Assembly: GCA_016858145.1 (NCBI GenBank)
Contig: JAEHOE010000080.1
Span: forward strand, 1 to 64,000
Reading direction: 5' to 3'
DNA length: 64,000 bases
Origin: Edaphochlamys debaryana
Lineage: Eukaryota; Chlorophyta; Chlorophyceae; Chlamydomonadales
The notes beneath the pieces were generated by a model that did not search any database, was not told the origin of the DNA, and saw only the letters and a program-made list of their open reading frames with translations. Positions 63,701 through 64,000 of this stretch are shown here, one piece after another (the stretch's first letter is position 1; each line of letters opens with the position of its first letter). A program made the position numbers and the translations under genes.

Positions 63701-64000
63701 GTCAAGACGCCCAGGCAAAAATGCCGGCGCGCGGTGCGGGCTCCCGCCCGCCAGTTGGACATGTCCTGTCGCCCCGCGCCGGCAACATGCGCCTCGCTGC
63801 GCTGCGCTGCGTTTAATAGCGCATGCATGCCTACTGCGCCACGAGGTGCAAGGCAAGTGGGACCGCCCGCTGGCGGGCGTAAGCAGTACGGAAGCCTGCC
63901 CGGTGCCGTCTTGACCCGGCGTCGCCGGAGTCGCCCAAGCAGACCAAGAACCGGGCACCCTCAGCACATACATAGGTTGTGTCCACGTTCCTCCACTGAG
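60795..64000. other. Right-hand stretch without a supported gene
   Basis: The first few hundred bases are the P4 3' UTR. A 288-codon plus-strand frame (61223-62089) and a 265-codon minus-strand frame (62824-63621) have no motifs, splice structure or coding-like third positions. A perfect hairpin lies at about 62108-62130. Nothing else was recognised. Confidence 0.5.
62108..62130. repeat. Perfect short hairpin
   Basis: CTCCCGTCT and AGACGGGAG are separated by five bases (CGTTA), giving a 9-bp GC-rich stem. It could be a structural or regulatory RNA element or chance. Confidence 0.6.

Overview
The window reads as nuclear DNA of a volvocine green alga (Chlamydomonas / Gonium / Volvox relatives). 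The grounds are very high GC with GC-rich third positions, many short GT-AG introns with GTGAGT / GTGCGT donors, TGTAA 3'-end signals, an intronless photosystem I gene psaD on the Chlamydomonas pattern, and above all six pherophorin-type extracellular-matrix genes. The species cannot be named from the sequence alone. Gene models below were built by hand from reading frame, splice signals and phase matching.

Layout. 1-993 (+): 3' part of a pherophorin. 4225-12283 (-): a very large mosaic pherophorin with a huge Pro-rich linker (6300-8625). 14294-15410 (-) and 17038-18347 (-): two paralogous small proteins, probably plastid targeted, flanking an AGGAGGGG minisatellite. 19549-23408 (-): organellar tryptophanyl-tRNA synthetase, 11 exons, essentially complete. 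24294-24499: broken piece of psaD with its 5' flank. 27403-27984 (-): psaD. 28973-31501 (+): small coiled-coil / membrane protein. 31663-34500: duplicated repeat and gene fragments.

The second half is matrix biology. Pherophorin P1 (34692-37140, +), an exostosin/GT47-type glycosyltransferase with EGF-like modules (38206-43238, -), pherophorin P2 (44428-46537, -), a predicted secretory-pathway atypical kinase of FAM20/four-jointed character (48378-51905, -), pherophorin P3 (53388-55537, -) and pherophorin P4 (58342-60794, +). P1 and P4 are near copies, as are P2 and P3. All four share six exons, a 41-nt first exon and intron phases 2-1-0-1-0, so they descend from one ancestor. The region therefore holds structural wall glycoproteins together with a predicted glycosyltransferase and a predicted kinase of the kinds that modify secreted proteins; that they act on each other is inference.

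A conserved spacer module of about 135 residues (CxxC start, then VC-x-x-(L/F)-(W/F)-S-x-E-E, then a Cys-rich end) recurs between pherophorin domains in four of the six pherophorin genes. It is the best candidate for something not yet properly described. The last 3.2 kb (60795-64000) and several 1-3 kb stretches contain no gene I can support.
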